Shown here in pieces: positions 20,934-31,572 of a stretch of 64,000 nt of DNA (positions are counted from its first letter, which is position 1; each line of letters opens with the position of its first letter). The translations under genes and the position numbers were made by a program. The notes under the pieces were generated by a model. That model saw only the letters and a list, made by a program, of their open reading frames with translations. It was not told the origin of the DNA and searched no databases. Source of the stretch: Endomychus coccineus (Eukaryota > Arthropoda > Insecta > Coleoptera > Endomychidae); NCBI GenBank assembly GCA_958510875.1, contig OY294068.1:148588388-148652387 (forward strand), read 5' to 3'.

Positions 20934-23155
20934 CAGAGTGGTCCAAATTGGACACTTTTGATAGGAAACACCAATTTCTAGAGAAGATAGAGAAAAACTA
21001 GCCTACATGTTACGAGGTCGATTTTTGAGAGAAAATGAATGCCGAAAACCGCACTTTGATATCTTGACTTGTTCAAAAGATACAAGTTGTTTTTCAATTT
21101 TGTGCATTTCTGACCCACCCCCGTAACTTGTTTATTTATGAATATTTCTGATTTCTGTGAAAACATTCTTGAGACACTTTTTTGAAAGGAATCTAATGGT
21201 GTTCCTTGTTTTTTATTGAAAAATATGGTTTTGAAGTTATGACATAAACTTGTATTTTTTCTTATGGACCACCTGTATATTTTTACATATTCGTGTTTGA
21301 AATAAAATTCTCTTTTCAAATATATATAATAGTTGCTACTTCTCTTTCAAAACATTTATTTTGTGGCTGTTTTCGACTTATTTTAGATGAATAATCAAAA
21401 TCTGGGTTGCCATGCCTGAATACGAAACAAAATAGTTCTACATAACTGATGTTGAAAACAATAATTAGTGCCTATTTTATAATAACTCATTAATTTAATC
21501 AAAAAACAGAATAACAAGAACAAAAATATTACATTTTTAAACTACATATTTACAACATGTGTTCAAATTGAGCACCATTTAAATCGAAACATAATTGACT
21601 TCGCTTCCTAACATTATTGACAGCATTAATTAATTCTACCGCAGGTATTGAACGAAAGGCATGGGAATCAGGATGCCGTTTATATGTGAGGTCCTTTATT
21701 CTCCCCCAGAGGTAAAAATCTGGAGGCGTAAGATCGGGGGATCTTGCCGCCCAATGAACAGGACCCCGGTTACCAAGCCAATTATTGTCCCCAAATATTT
21801 CGTTCAAATACGTCGTTATAATGTGTGCGTTATGACACAGTGTCCCGTTTTGTTGGAAGTATACGTGTCCAATTTGTTGTAATGGCAAATCATCCATTAT
21901 AGGTTCGACAAATTCCCGCAATATTTCCACATATCGGGCTGCTGTAAGGTTACCCTCATAGATATGGGGACCGATAAACCTTCCTCTAAAAATACCGACC
22001 CAAACATTAAAACTGTATCGGCTTTGATTTTGTGTCTCCACTGTAATATATGGATTTTCCAAAGTCCAATTGTAGGTATTGTATCCATTAAAAATACCAG
22101 CGCTGCTAACGCATGCTTCATCAGTCCATATGATGTTCTGTCCAAAGTTTAAGTTTTCAGCACATTTTCCTGAATACCATTGGCAGAATTCGAGCCGGAA
22201 TTGTAAGTCATTTGGTAGTAACTTGTGAACTTTTCTTACTGTATACGGTTTGAATTTATTTTTTCTTAGTATTCAACTGCATTTTGCGTAGTGAAATATT
22301 GGGTTGATTTTGTATTTCCCCCAAAACTGTTATTTCTTCTAACTCTCTATCTCTATTCCTGGTTTCGTAAACTCTTGTTTTACTGCAATCTAGTGAACAT
22401 ATCCCGAAACGGTTGTCTCCTTTCAGGGTATCGGTCAAAGTAAATATTGCTGGCAGCCTGTGCATCTTCATGTGATTCCCAATAACACTTTAGCATATCA
22501 TATTTTTCGTAATTTTCATACATTTTGAATTAACAGGAAGATAAAAATATTGTCGTAAGTTCAAAACTCAGTTCAAGGAAGCACACTAAACTTGTAAAGC
22601 AAACTGCAATTATTAATAATTGTTTGACAGTACGCATAGACTGTAGTTGCTAAGGTATTTTGTTTCGTATTCAGGCATGGCAACCCAGATTTTGATTATT
22701 CATCTAAAATAAGTCGAAAACAGCCACAAAATAAATGTTTTGAAAGAGAAGTAGCAACTATTATATATATTTGAAAAGAGAATTTTATTTCAAACACGAA
22801 TATGTAAAAATATACAGGTGGTCCATAAGAAAAAATACAAGTTTATGTCATAACTTCAAAACCATGTTTTTCAATAAAAAACAAGGAACCCCATTAGATT
22901 CCTTTCAAAAAAGTGTCTCAAGAATGTTTTCACAGAAATCAGAAATATTCATAAATAAACAAGTTACGGGGGTGGGTCAGAAATGCACAAAATTGAAAAA
23001 CACCTTGTATCTTTTGAACAAGTCAAGATATCAAAGTGCGGTTTTCGGCATTCATTTTCTCTCAAAAATCGACCTCGTAACATGTAGGCTAGTTTTTCTC
23101 CATCTTCTCTAGAAATTGGTGTTTCCTATCAAAAGTGTCCAATTTGTACCACTCT
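20934..23155 (-). mobile_element. Mariner-like element C, inserted in the pipsqueak exon
   Basis: About 2.22 kb, flanked by TA (20932-20933 and 23156-23157). The ends are CAGAGTGGTCCAAATTGGAC and the inverse GTCCAATTTGTACCACTCTG. The inverted repeats are about 480 bp, near identical (for example the same 113-codon chance frame occurs in both at 20978-21319 and 22771-23112). The transposase is on the minus strand. The high arm identity suggests a fairly recent insertion. Confidence 0.9.
21550..22523 (-). pseudogene. Mariner-like transposase C, catalytic Asp lost
   Basis: Starts MYENYEKYDMLKCYWESHED at 22523, with an HTH continuing DRYPERRQPF, then frame changes near 22450 and 22260. The first Asp lies in NIIWTDEACVSS (about 22130). 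The uninterrupted catalytic part 22062-21550 has FNVWVGIFRGRFIGPHIYEG and WAARSPDLTPPDFYLWGRI. At the second catalytic position the usual QQDG reads FQQNGTLCHN (codon AAC at about 21848), so Asp is replaced by Asn. I count 42 residues from this position to the third Asp. Inactive even without the frameshifts. Confidence 0.85.
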
Positions 23156-23157
23156 GT

Positions 23158-23330
23158 ACAATGTTACTTTCACGACTCTAAGAAGGTACGTTTTGAAACA
23201 AGATAACATTACCGCTTGGAGTTTGGTCCCTACGCTATTGAAGCAAAAGTTTATGGGGCGGGTTTTACTGCGGTCGCTCTTTCATATGTTCTTCGATTTT
23301 CTAAAAGAAGTTAGAGCAGTTGACCTTTCT
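23158..23330 (+). pseudogene. Pipsqueak-type HTH exon, 3' part
   Basis: Continues the frame broken by mariner C: NVTFTTLRRYVLKQDNITAW then SLVPTLLKQKFMGR, ending in a stop at about 23330. TLRRY is the usual end of the psq recognition helix. Downstream coding is not typical of a complete DNA-binding protein, so this was probably one exon of a transposase-derived gene or its remnant. Confidence 0.6.
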
Positions 23331-23538
23331 TAGACCTTTGAGAAAATAGAAGAACGAATGAAAGCGTGATCAGAAAATATATCAATTACAAAAATTAACT
23401 TTAAAATAACCTTTATTAGGCTAGTATTCCCAAAAATACATAACAATTTAACAAACTAACCTGCGATAACATTGCCGCTTCTTGGAGTTTGGTCCCTACC
23501 ATATTGGAAGCAAAAGTTTATGGAGCGTTTTTACTGCC
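23202..23538 (+). repeat. Imperfect direct repeat of about 70 bp (two copies)
   Basis: GATAACATTACCGCTTGGAG at 23202-23271 recurs at 23465-23538 as GATAACATTGCCGCT-(TCT)-TGGAG, and both continue through GTTTGGTCCCTAC and GCAAAAGTTTATGG. The first copy lies in the pipsqueak frame, so the second may be a duplicated exon piece. From 23540 to 24434 I see nothing further. Confidence 0.6.
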
Positions 23539-24434
23539 TGAATTAGAATCGCTGATGCGGAATCAACACATTGTATTCGGTATATCAACTGTGCCATTCC
23601 GTTGCCTAGCACGTTCCTTGCTAGCAATAATTTGACCATAGACTATATATTTAGACGTTAATAGTGCGTATCGAATGAAATATACGATTCTATGGTTTGA
23701 GAATGTTAGGTATCAAGAGAATCAAATTCCGACGTAACGTCACTTCTCAAAATGAAATTAAATGGCGGTTAATGTTTACAATTTTATTTCACGAATTATA
23801 CGGTTTCTGAATACTTTTGAACCTCTAATTAGCATTCACTTACGAAAACAATACCATAGGTTGCTGAAAAATAACAGTTTCGTGCGAATTGTGACTATAT
23901 ATATAGAAGAAAAACGTGACTGAATATGTCCTGATTTGGAACAAATAATATTTTTTTGGGAAAAACGACTTTTTTGCGGAGACTTTTTCTTTTCGATTCT
24001 CTATAAGGAACATGTAAGTAGTCTATAAATTTTTTTTTGTAAAAATCGGAGCTGTTACCCATATACGCAATAATTACCCTTAATCGAATGACAATACATT
24101 GTGAAGACCAGTTATATTCATATTCAAACTTTCTTATAATTATTATTTTTTCCATCCATAGTTTTATGCGAAATGATTTAATTGTGCTATTTGTAGCTAT
24201 TGTTGTTCTAAATGTTCAGCATAAAAAATTTAAAACTTTACTCGGCAGTAAAGCATTCTTTATGTTGTATGTCACTGCAGAATGATTTGGATGCACTCAG
24301 TACTTGGTCTGTAATAAATCATCTGTAGCTTAGTATTAGTAAGTGCACTGTAATGACTTTCACCAAGAACATTACCCCTATTATTTACAATTACAAACTT
24401 GTTGACACAGCTCTTGCTCGTTCCCACAGTCGTA

Positions 24435-25027
24435 CAGGTCTGGGAACTCTATCTTTGACATGAGTCTCTTCATGTCGCCAAACTCGTAGTCCCTCGCTCA
24501 GCCACCAGCTAGCGCTTGGATCGAAGTATGGCAACAATCACATTATTGAGTAAAATAATTTCTCTCGTAACGCAATACTCACTATTCTAATTTGAGAGAG
24601 GAATAGAAAATAGAACTGTTACTCTTGTCAAAATGTATTTCTCACCTTAAAAATAACTTCCCCTTTTTCCTTATACATGCTCGCACATATCAAAGACCTC
24701 GTTGAAACGATTTCTAAACGGAATCGCAAACATCCACTTTTTTCGCATTTCCGCATTTTTCGGCACTTTAAAAACAGAAGTTTCTTGCTTTACACTTTTG
24801 TACCCCGTTTTGCATTTCGGCACAATGCACGGTTTCATAATTTTTTTCTAAAAACGCCGGAATTCCTTGTGTTTACAAGTCAACAATGACAGTTGCCAGA
24901 GAACACGGTGGTATACGTGCCAGAGATCATTCCTCGACTCATGCGCCACCCTTTTGGTACTATGCAACAGATAGTTTAGCGGCTCACTTCTCACAGGCTG
25001 TTTCCTAGCCTAGAGTTCCCAGAGCTG
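24435..25027. mobile_element. Small mariner-type non-autonomous element (593 bp)
   Basis: Ends CAGGTCTGGGAACTC and GAGTTCCCAGAGCTG, each next to TA. No transposase. It is flanked on both sides by a near-identical host sequence, GCTCGTTCCCACAGT (24418) and GCTCGTTCCTACAGT (25038). Confidence 0.65.
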
Positions 25028-25054
25028 TATATACGACCGTGCTCGTTCCTACAG

Positions 25055-25190
25055 TTTTAGAGACTTGGTAGTTTTGTTTGATGTGAAATTGTCATTTGCG
25101 TCTCACATTGAATCAATTGTTTCTAGCGCCTACAGAATGGTGGGCCTTATCATCCGGAATTGCCGCCTATTTAACAATAGTGATTCAATA
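25055..25190 (+). pseudogene. Jockey-type LINE, RT thumb, first fragment
   Basis: The plus strand reads RDLVVLFDVKLSFASHIESI then AYRMVGLIIRNCRLFNNSDS, the post-catalytic part of a Jockey-type RT (LGV.(F/L)D..LSF..HI...). The frame ends at CAATA (25186-25190), which is duplicated at 28722-28726 where the same frame resumes with ILYNSFVRSKLEY. The fragment is 5'-truncated at about 25055. Confidence 0.75.
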
Positions 25191-25308
25191 AGAATAGGAA
25201 TAAGAATAAGAAATTTATTTATCCGTTAAAATATACATTTTGTGGACAGGTCAAGATAAATGCATATACATTAAAAGATTAGGCTGATAAATTACTAAAT
25301 AAGTACTA

Positions 25309-26141
25309 TCACATGTTAAAACACTTAACATTAAAAAAATCTTTAACAGAGTACAAGCAATTTTCCAAAAGGAATTTTTTAATTTTTGTTTTGAATACTG
25401 AAATTTTATTAATTGATCGAATGTCACTAGGCAATTCATTAAAGAGGGCAAGACCAAGTTTGTTGCTTACTTTTAATTTAGTTTTTGGGTGTACGAGTTT
25501 GTCACAACCTCTCGTTGAGTAAGAGTGATAATCTGAATGAGTGGTGTATTCATTTAAGTGGAGTTTTACATCCATAAGGTGTTCATAAACAATTAGTGAA
25601 AATAATGACATTATTTTTAATTCTTTAAAAACAGACTCGCAATGAGTTTCTTGTTTTAAACCTTTAATAGCTCTTACGGCCGCTTTTTGTAATATGAAGT
25701 TTTTTTCTAAATGAGTATGAGCAGCGTTGCTCCATGTTATGAGACCATACGACATTATGGAGTGAAACAGACTATAGTAAGTTACAAGGGCCACCTCCTC
25801 ACCAGCAATTCTGTACATTCTTTTAATTGCGTTAACCGCCCGAGCTAATTTCTTACTAAGATAGGTAATGTGGTGTGACCAGTTTGAAGAACTATCTATC
25901 ACAACACCAAGAAACTTAACAGAACCAAAAGAGTTAGGCCGACACTGAAAATTAAGTATTTGAGTTTTTGCTTCATTAAAAAAAAGTACGTTTGAAGTGA
26001 ACCAGTTGGATGCCGAGCTGACAACACTGTTATGATCAATGTCATTAATGATTTACCCTTAATTAAAAAGTTTGAGTCATCTGCAAAAAGCAAAGAAAGA
26101 CATTTATTTGAAGAAATGATATTTGGTAAGTCGTTAATATA
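25309..26141 (-). pseudogene. LINE RT, C-terminal half (catalytic block and thumb)
   Basis: Begins YINDLPNIISSNKCLSLLFA with the catalytic FADD (residues LLFADDSNFLI), then a frame break near 25900 and a thumb region MIDSSSNWSHHITYLSKKLA with FHSIMSYGLITWSNA. C-terminal tail at 25309. Continuous in sense with 28482-28721 once mariner B is removed. Confidence 0.75.
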
Positions 26142-28481
26142 CAAGATGTCCTTGAACTGCGTGGCTAAAATAAATCCGAAGATTCTTTGATTCGAAAAAA
26201 ATTTGATGAGCCTTTTTACTTTTGCTTCAAAAGTCTTGTTTAGCCGGTAGAGGGCTTCAAAGTTGCAACAATAATTTTGTTTTTTCGGTATAACTTGAGA
26301 ACGTGATGGAGGACTTATAGAATATTTGGCAGGTGAGTTACTGTCAATAATAGCCGTTTTTGAGAGCGAAGCATAGAGCCTTAGAGACCATAGAAATGGC
26401 TCAAACTTGAGGATGTAACGGGAAAAGTGTCCAGAACTTTTTTGTGGTCAATTTAATTCACTCGATATTTTTTATGTAGATAGCTTATCTAATTTGAAAA
26501 CTTTTTTTACTCTTAGAAAATTTTGATAAAATCAACGGATTAGCTTGAAAAATATAATTTTCGAGTCTCTGCAATTTTGGCTTACTAATTTTACTTGATT
26601 AAAATACCTTAGTTGCCTTTGCTTTTCTAATGTCATTTTGGCATTTGGAGAATTTATTCTCAAAACTGTAAGTTTTTACTTTGCTTTCCGTAAAAATTTT
26701 ATAAAATTATGGCTCAAAATTTCACTAACACTGAAATGGTTAATATCTCGGTAAAACACGAATAATAAAAACAATAGAAATGGGGAAACGATGTGATTAT
26801 TTAGGAAAAACAAATGCTAAATTAAAAGAAACAACAAAACTGTTTGGGAAATCGCTAAGGCATCAATTGTTCGAAATGTTGCCCATTTTCCTGAATACAC
26901 AAATTAATTCGTTTCAAGAAATTGGATTGAACTCTGGCTAGTACTTCAGGATCATTCTTCAATAAATCCGCTTCATGATTAATTCGTTGCAACAATTCCT
27001 CTCGTGTGTTTACTGGAGCTGCATAAACTTTCGACTTCAAAGCGCCCCATAGAAAGAAGTCGCAGGGCGTCAAATCAGGGGAGCGGGCCGGCCAGTTCAC
27101 TGGTGCATCGTGTCCTCTACCTATCCAGCGATCTGGATATTCCGCATTCAAATGTCGCCTCACAGCTAATGTGAAATGAGGAGGTGCATCATCATGCATA
27201 AACCAAAGGTCACGACGAATGTGTAAGGGCTAGTCTTCCAACAGTTCAGGTAGCCTTTGTTCCAAAAAGTTCAAGTAGTTCTCCCCGTTCAATCGAACGG
27301 GTATAACGGTAGGGCCAATAATAAAGTTATTCACAATTCCAACCCAAACATTGATTTTAGTTTGATTCTGAAAATGTGTAACTTCCGTTTCATGAGGATT
27401 TTCATCAGCATAGAAATGTTCATTATGGAGGTTAAAAAGACCACATCTCGTGAAAGTAGCTTCGTCCGTGAGAAGAATTCTTCTACAAAAATTGGGGTTT
27501 TGCGTTTTTTCTATGGACAATAAGCCTACAGAAATCTAGCCGATGACCTGGATCCATGGGCAATAAGTCTTGAACTGTTTTAATATGATAGGTATACAAC
27601 AGTTTTTCTTGCAGTACATTATGAACTAATGATTTTGAGGCTCCAATACGAAGTCCCAAATGTCGTGTGCTTATCCCAGGTTCAGTTTCAACCGCTTCCA
27701 GTATCTCTTCTTCGAGCTCTTACGTCCTTCTTGTCCGTCTGCGTCCAGTTTCTCTGCGATTTGCTTCAAATCTGCCAGTTTCCCGAAGTCGCCTCTCGAT
27801 ATTAGCATAGGTTTGCCGATTTGGAATTCTGCGATGCGGATATCTTTCCTTATAAACTTGTACACTTCTCCGGCCATTGCAACGACAAAGTCCATAAATC
27901 AATAACGTATCAACCATTTCAGCGTTAGTGAAATTTTGAGCCATAATTTTATAAAATTTTTACGGAAAGCAAAGTAAAAACTGACAGTTTTGAGAATAAA
28001 TTCTCCGAATGCCAAAATGACATTAGGAAGGCAAAGGCAACTAAGGTATTTTAATCAAGTAAAATTAGTAAGCCAAAATTGCAGAGACTCGAAAATATTT
28101 TTTTTAAGCTAATCCGTTGATTTTATCAAAATTTTTTAAGAGTAAAAAAGTTTTCAAATTGAATAAGCTATCTACGTAAAAAATATCGAGTGAATTATAT
28201 TGACCACAAAAAAGTTCTGGACACTTTTCCCGTTACATCCTCATGTTTGAGCCAATTTTATGTTATCTAGGGCTCTGTGCTCCGCTCTCAAAAACGGCTA
28301 TTATTGACAGTAACTCACCTGCCAAATATTGTAAAAGTCCTCCATCACGTTCTCAAGTTATACCGAAGAAACAAAATTTTTTTTGCAACTTTGAAGCCCT
28401 CTACCGGCTAAACAAGACACTTGAGGCAAAAGTAAAAAAGCTCATCAAATTTGTTTCGAATCAAAGAATCTATACACCCTG
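26142..28481 (-). mobile_element. Mariner-like element B, same family as A
   Basis: About 2.34 kb with TA on both sides (26140-26141 and 28482-28483). Long inverted repeats match those of element A. The right repeat lacks about 33 bp just inside its end, going from AATCAAAGAATC directly to TATACACCCTG. It interrupts the RT of the LINE at 25191-28721. Removing it plus one TA restores an open LLFLLYINDLPN junction, so the insertion point is exact. Confidence 0.9.
26855..27944 (-). pseudogene. Mariner-like transposase B
   Basis: Better preserved than A. N-terminus MAQNFTNAEMVDTLLIYGLC with ERYPHRRIPNRQTYANIERR (27944-27720), frame breaks near 27720 and 27530, then ILLTDEATF (first Asp), KINVWVGIV, and 27199-26855 with MHDDAPPHFTLAVRRHLNAE (second Asp) and ARSPDLTPCDFFLWGALKSK (third Asp). 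I count 43 residues between the second and third Asp. The catalytic triad is present but the frame is broken. Confidence 0.85.
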
Positions 28482-28721
28482 TATAGTAAAAAAAGAAGTG
28501 GCCCCAAAATGGAACCTTGGGGCACACCCCGTAGTATCGGCATTTCAGTTCCCAGTATACCTAAGTGATACACCGTTTGGGTTCGGTCTCTTAGGTAAAA
28601 TGATAAAAGTTGAGAAACAATATATTCCAACAAAGTATTCCAAAATAATCAAACTTTATTATCAAAATGGCGTGTGAAACACAATCGAATGCTTTAGTCA
28701 GGTCCGCAAAAACACCAATAA
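28482..28721 (-). pseudogene. LINE RT, motif A to PQGS block
   Basis: Reads GVFADLTKAFDCVSHAIL (motif A with catalytic Asp), then SQLLSFYLRDRTQ and RGVPQGSILGPLLFLLY, where mariner B begins. 5' truncation at 28721 next to the CAATA target duplication. Confidence 0.8.
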
Positions 28722-29117
28722 CAATATTATATAATTCATTTGTTCGTTCTAAGCTCGAATATGCTTCAGTTGTGTGGAACCCCCTTCATAAAATTTATAT
28801 AAACAAAATAGAGCGAGTGAATCGGCGTTTCCTAAAATATTTAGCCTTCAAAGCTGATGGTAATTATCCATCTATTGGATTTTCCCACCAGGCTCTATTA
28901 GATAGATTCTCTTAGAGAGTTATATAAAAGTAGGGAAATTCATAGTATTTTATTTCTTTATAAGGTCATTCATAACCTGGTTGACTGTCCTGTAATTTTA
29001 TCAGGACTGAATTTACATGTTACATCTGCTCGCACCCGTTCCACACAAACATTTTATCTACCACTCTGCAGAACAAATACCATATTATTTTCCCCAATTT
29101 TCGTGGTATATATATAT
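28722..29117 (+). pseudogene. Jockey-type LINE, RT C-terminus, second fragment
   Basis: Resumes the frame of 25055-25190: ILYNSFVRSKLEYASVVWNP, then KIERVNRRFLKYLAF, and after a stop and frame change LNLHVTSARTRSTQTFYLPL with CRTNTILFSPIF. It ends where an LTR element begins at 29118. Confidence 0.75.
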
Positions 29118-30695
29118 TGTTATGATTTCATTTCCTAAACAATAAAATGATAAAATTAGAACTTACCGAACATTGAAAATCAGAAAAGATTAATAAAAAG
29201 ATATTATATGGAATTAAATACAATGTTAAAACTTAAATAATAGTCAGTATAATATAATGAACAATGTAAAACATAATAAACAACAATGTAATTAGAATAA
29301 AAGTGTAAAACAAAAACTTCAGTGAAAGTGAATAAACGTACAGTGTTACGAAGACAGAAATCATAATTAAAATGATTACAAAAAAACTATCATGAGATAG
29401 CACAAACTATTGAAAAATGTTATAGATATAAGTTGGGATTAGTTAATTTGAGTTATATAATGTTAAAGAAATGTTATTGATTGTTATATTATGTATTAAT
29501 TTTTAATAATGGCAAATTCATAATAATTATAGAAATAATCATATTAATAATAACCTAATCATAGGTTATCTTATACCAAAGTGTGTGGAAAAATGTAGGC
29601 AATATGAATTTAAAAAGAAGGAATCATCATCATTTAAAATAAGTTGAAAATCACCAATAATTAAAAATTTAAAGAATACTAAATTATGATTGGTCGATGC
29701 AATTTTATAGACGTCAGATTAGTAACAATGTAAAAGTTCTGTCAGTTTGCAACAATCAACAAAGCATTCTTGATAGGTAAACTAAGCACCTCATTGGTTA
29801 TTTTTGAAAATACCTGGCGTCCTTTTTGAAGGCCTATAAAAGGATTCTGAAGATCAAGCCAAGTCAGTTAGCCATCAACATATGAAGAGTCAAGATACTC
29901 AAGCTACTCAAAAGATTTCCATAACCTTAGATTATAAGGTTGAAAGTAACCGAAGCAAATAAGTAATTTATACAAGTCAAGTAGTGTTCCCAGTCTTCGA
30001 ACAAAGTTTTTTAAAAGTTATTATAACCATAATTCACAAGTAGCATCGTATAATAGTTAGTCTTCGACAACGTTCCAATACATCATTTAAGGTTTTATAT
30101 CTTTTGAAAAAGAATAAGACAAAAGTTAACAATTATCAACAGTTCCTGATTTCTAAAGAAGTAACCACATTGTTTACCTGTGATTTGTGTATAGAAAAGT
30201 AATTGTGTTCTGATGAAGTGAATTTCAAATTAATAAGAAGATTAAGCCAATTGAACATTGCCTACATTTTAAACATATTCTTGGATATAAACTAAACGGA
30301 AGTTTATTTATTATATCTCCATTGTATTATTATCTGTCTGTAAATCTGAAAGAAAGATTGTAGATTATAACTTTGTAAACAAAGATAAATCGAAATAATC
30401 ATTTTGAGGTTAGATCATAGATCTATTTGAATACAACATTGTAGAAGTTAATACACGAGATAAATTAGTCATAGAAATTTAAATATTAAAAGTTAGCTTT
30501 CAATGAACATTGTGTTTAATTCCATAGATATAAAATAAAAAGGTAAAAGTTCATTATTCAAATCAAAACAAACATGATTTAAAATACAAATAAAAGCTAG
30601 CCGGTAGAATTCAAAACATTGAAATATTCAAATCAATATTCAAATTAATTCAAATCATAATTAAAGAATAAACTCAATAAAGAGTTTTTATATCA
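29118..30695 (+). repeat. LTR (copy 1) with adjacent primer-binding site
   Basis: 1.58-kb LTR beginning TGTTATGATTTCATTTCC and ending about ...TATCA. It matches the solo LTR at 46821-48453 over nearly its whole length. It contains a core promoter (CCTATAAAAGG at about 29833). After a 2-base gap a tRNA-Lys-like primer site follows (30698-30716), so this is a 5' LTR with the start of an internal region, inserted in the Jockey-type LINE. The rest of the internal region is deleted. Confidence 0.7.
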
Positions 30696-30697
30696 AT

Positions 30698-30716
30698 TGT
30701 CACCACAACGTAGGGC
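30698..30716 (+). other. Putative retroelement primer-binding site (tRNA-Lys type)
   Basis: TGTCACCACAACGTAGGGC resembles the tRNA-Lys1,2 primer site consensus TGGCGCCCAACGTGGGGC with a few changes and one insertion, at the correct distance from the LTR end. Confidence 0.5.
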
Positions 30717-30834
30717 AAAATAAATCAAAAGAATTTTCTTAATAATATATATTAATTTCAAAACTACGTGGCAAATGACCTGGTCAATGCCAAACAAATT
30801 TAAAAAAAAAGGAATTTCCAAATATGTAGATTCT

Positions 30835-31015
30835 ACGAAATGATCGGTTTGACTGTTGATATATTTTGTTGTAACCCCAATGATATTTGTAAAGCTGTGT
30901 ATAATAGTTAATTTTAATTCCTACTGTGTAATTATATTATATATACCCCTAAGCTCTAAAAGGGTCCCGTTGAGCTAGTGTAATTAAATAGATAAATAAA
31001 TATATAAATAAACCT
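30835..31015 (+). pseudogene. Jockey-type LINE 3' end (probable third fragment)
   Basis: Ends AAGCTCTAAAAGGGTCCCGT...GATAAATAAATATATAAATAAA, the style of 3' UTR and A-rich tail of Jockey-type LINEs, in the same orientation as 28722-29117. The link across the LTR insertion is inferred. Between 31016 and 31572 I see no gene. Confidence 0.45.
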
Positions 31016-31572
31016 GTGACCGGTGGAAAGTCAAACCCTTGCCAATTGAAATTTCAACCAACGTTATTGTGATTCGTTGAATCATAGGCGACAGATCGTT
31101 GTTACAGGGTCCAAGTTTAACAAGTTCCTGTACGTATCTTATTTTATCCGTTCATATGCAGTTAACTATTGGGGATTGCTGTGTTGTATATTCAAATAAT
31201 TTGGCAGTGTATTCTTATTTGTGTGATAGATGTTTCCATGGTGTTCTGTACCTTGGGCAACGGGAATTTTATCTTACCTGAAGCGACGAGTCACTGATGT
31301 TAGTTGCGTATCTGACTTTTTTTCTTATTGCCCTAAACAAAAAACTGATTGCGATATAAAATCGGTGTGATTAGGTAGAACCTTGCTTCCTGTCTGTAAT
31401 TAAGTTTGTTTCTCGCAAAGGCAGTTATGTAAGTACTTTAACCATTGTGTGGAATATATCTTGGTAGGGCCATAATTTTATTATAAGCTAATATTACTAC
31501 AGCTGGACTAGTTATTTAGGAATTTATTTGTTTCACATTTGAATGCAAAATATTAATTTCGCCGAATTGGAA

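Larger units (their letters stand above)
25191..28721 (-). mobile_element. 5'-truncated LINE inserted in the Jockey-type LINE
   Basis: Minus-strand LINE with a 3' tail of TTATTC-like repeats (25191-25215) and a 5-bp target duplication CAATA. Its RT is itself split by mariner B at a TA inside the codons for LLFLLY / INDLPN. It lacks everything 5' of RT motif A, as usual for truncated LINE copies. Confidence 0.8.

Noticed and set aside
20978..23112. A 113-codon frame present twice in inverted orientation
   Set aside because: It lies wholly within the two inverted repeats of mariner C and has no protein-like pattern; identity reflects the TIRs.
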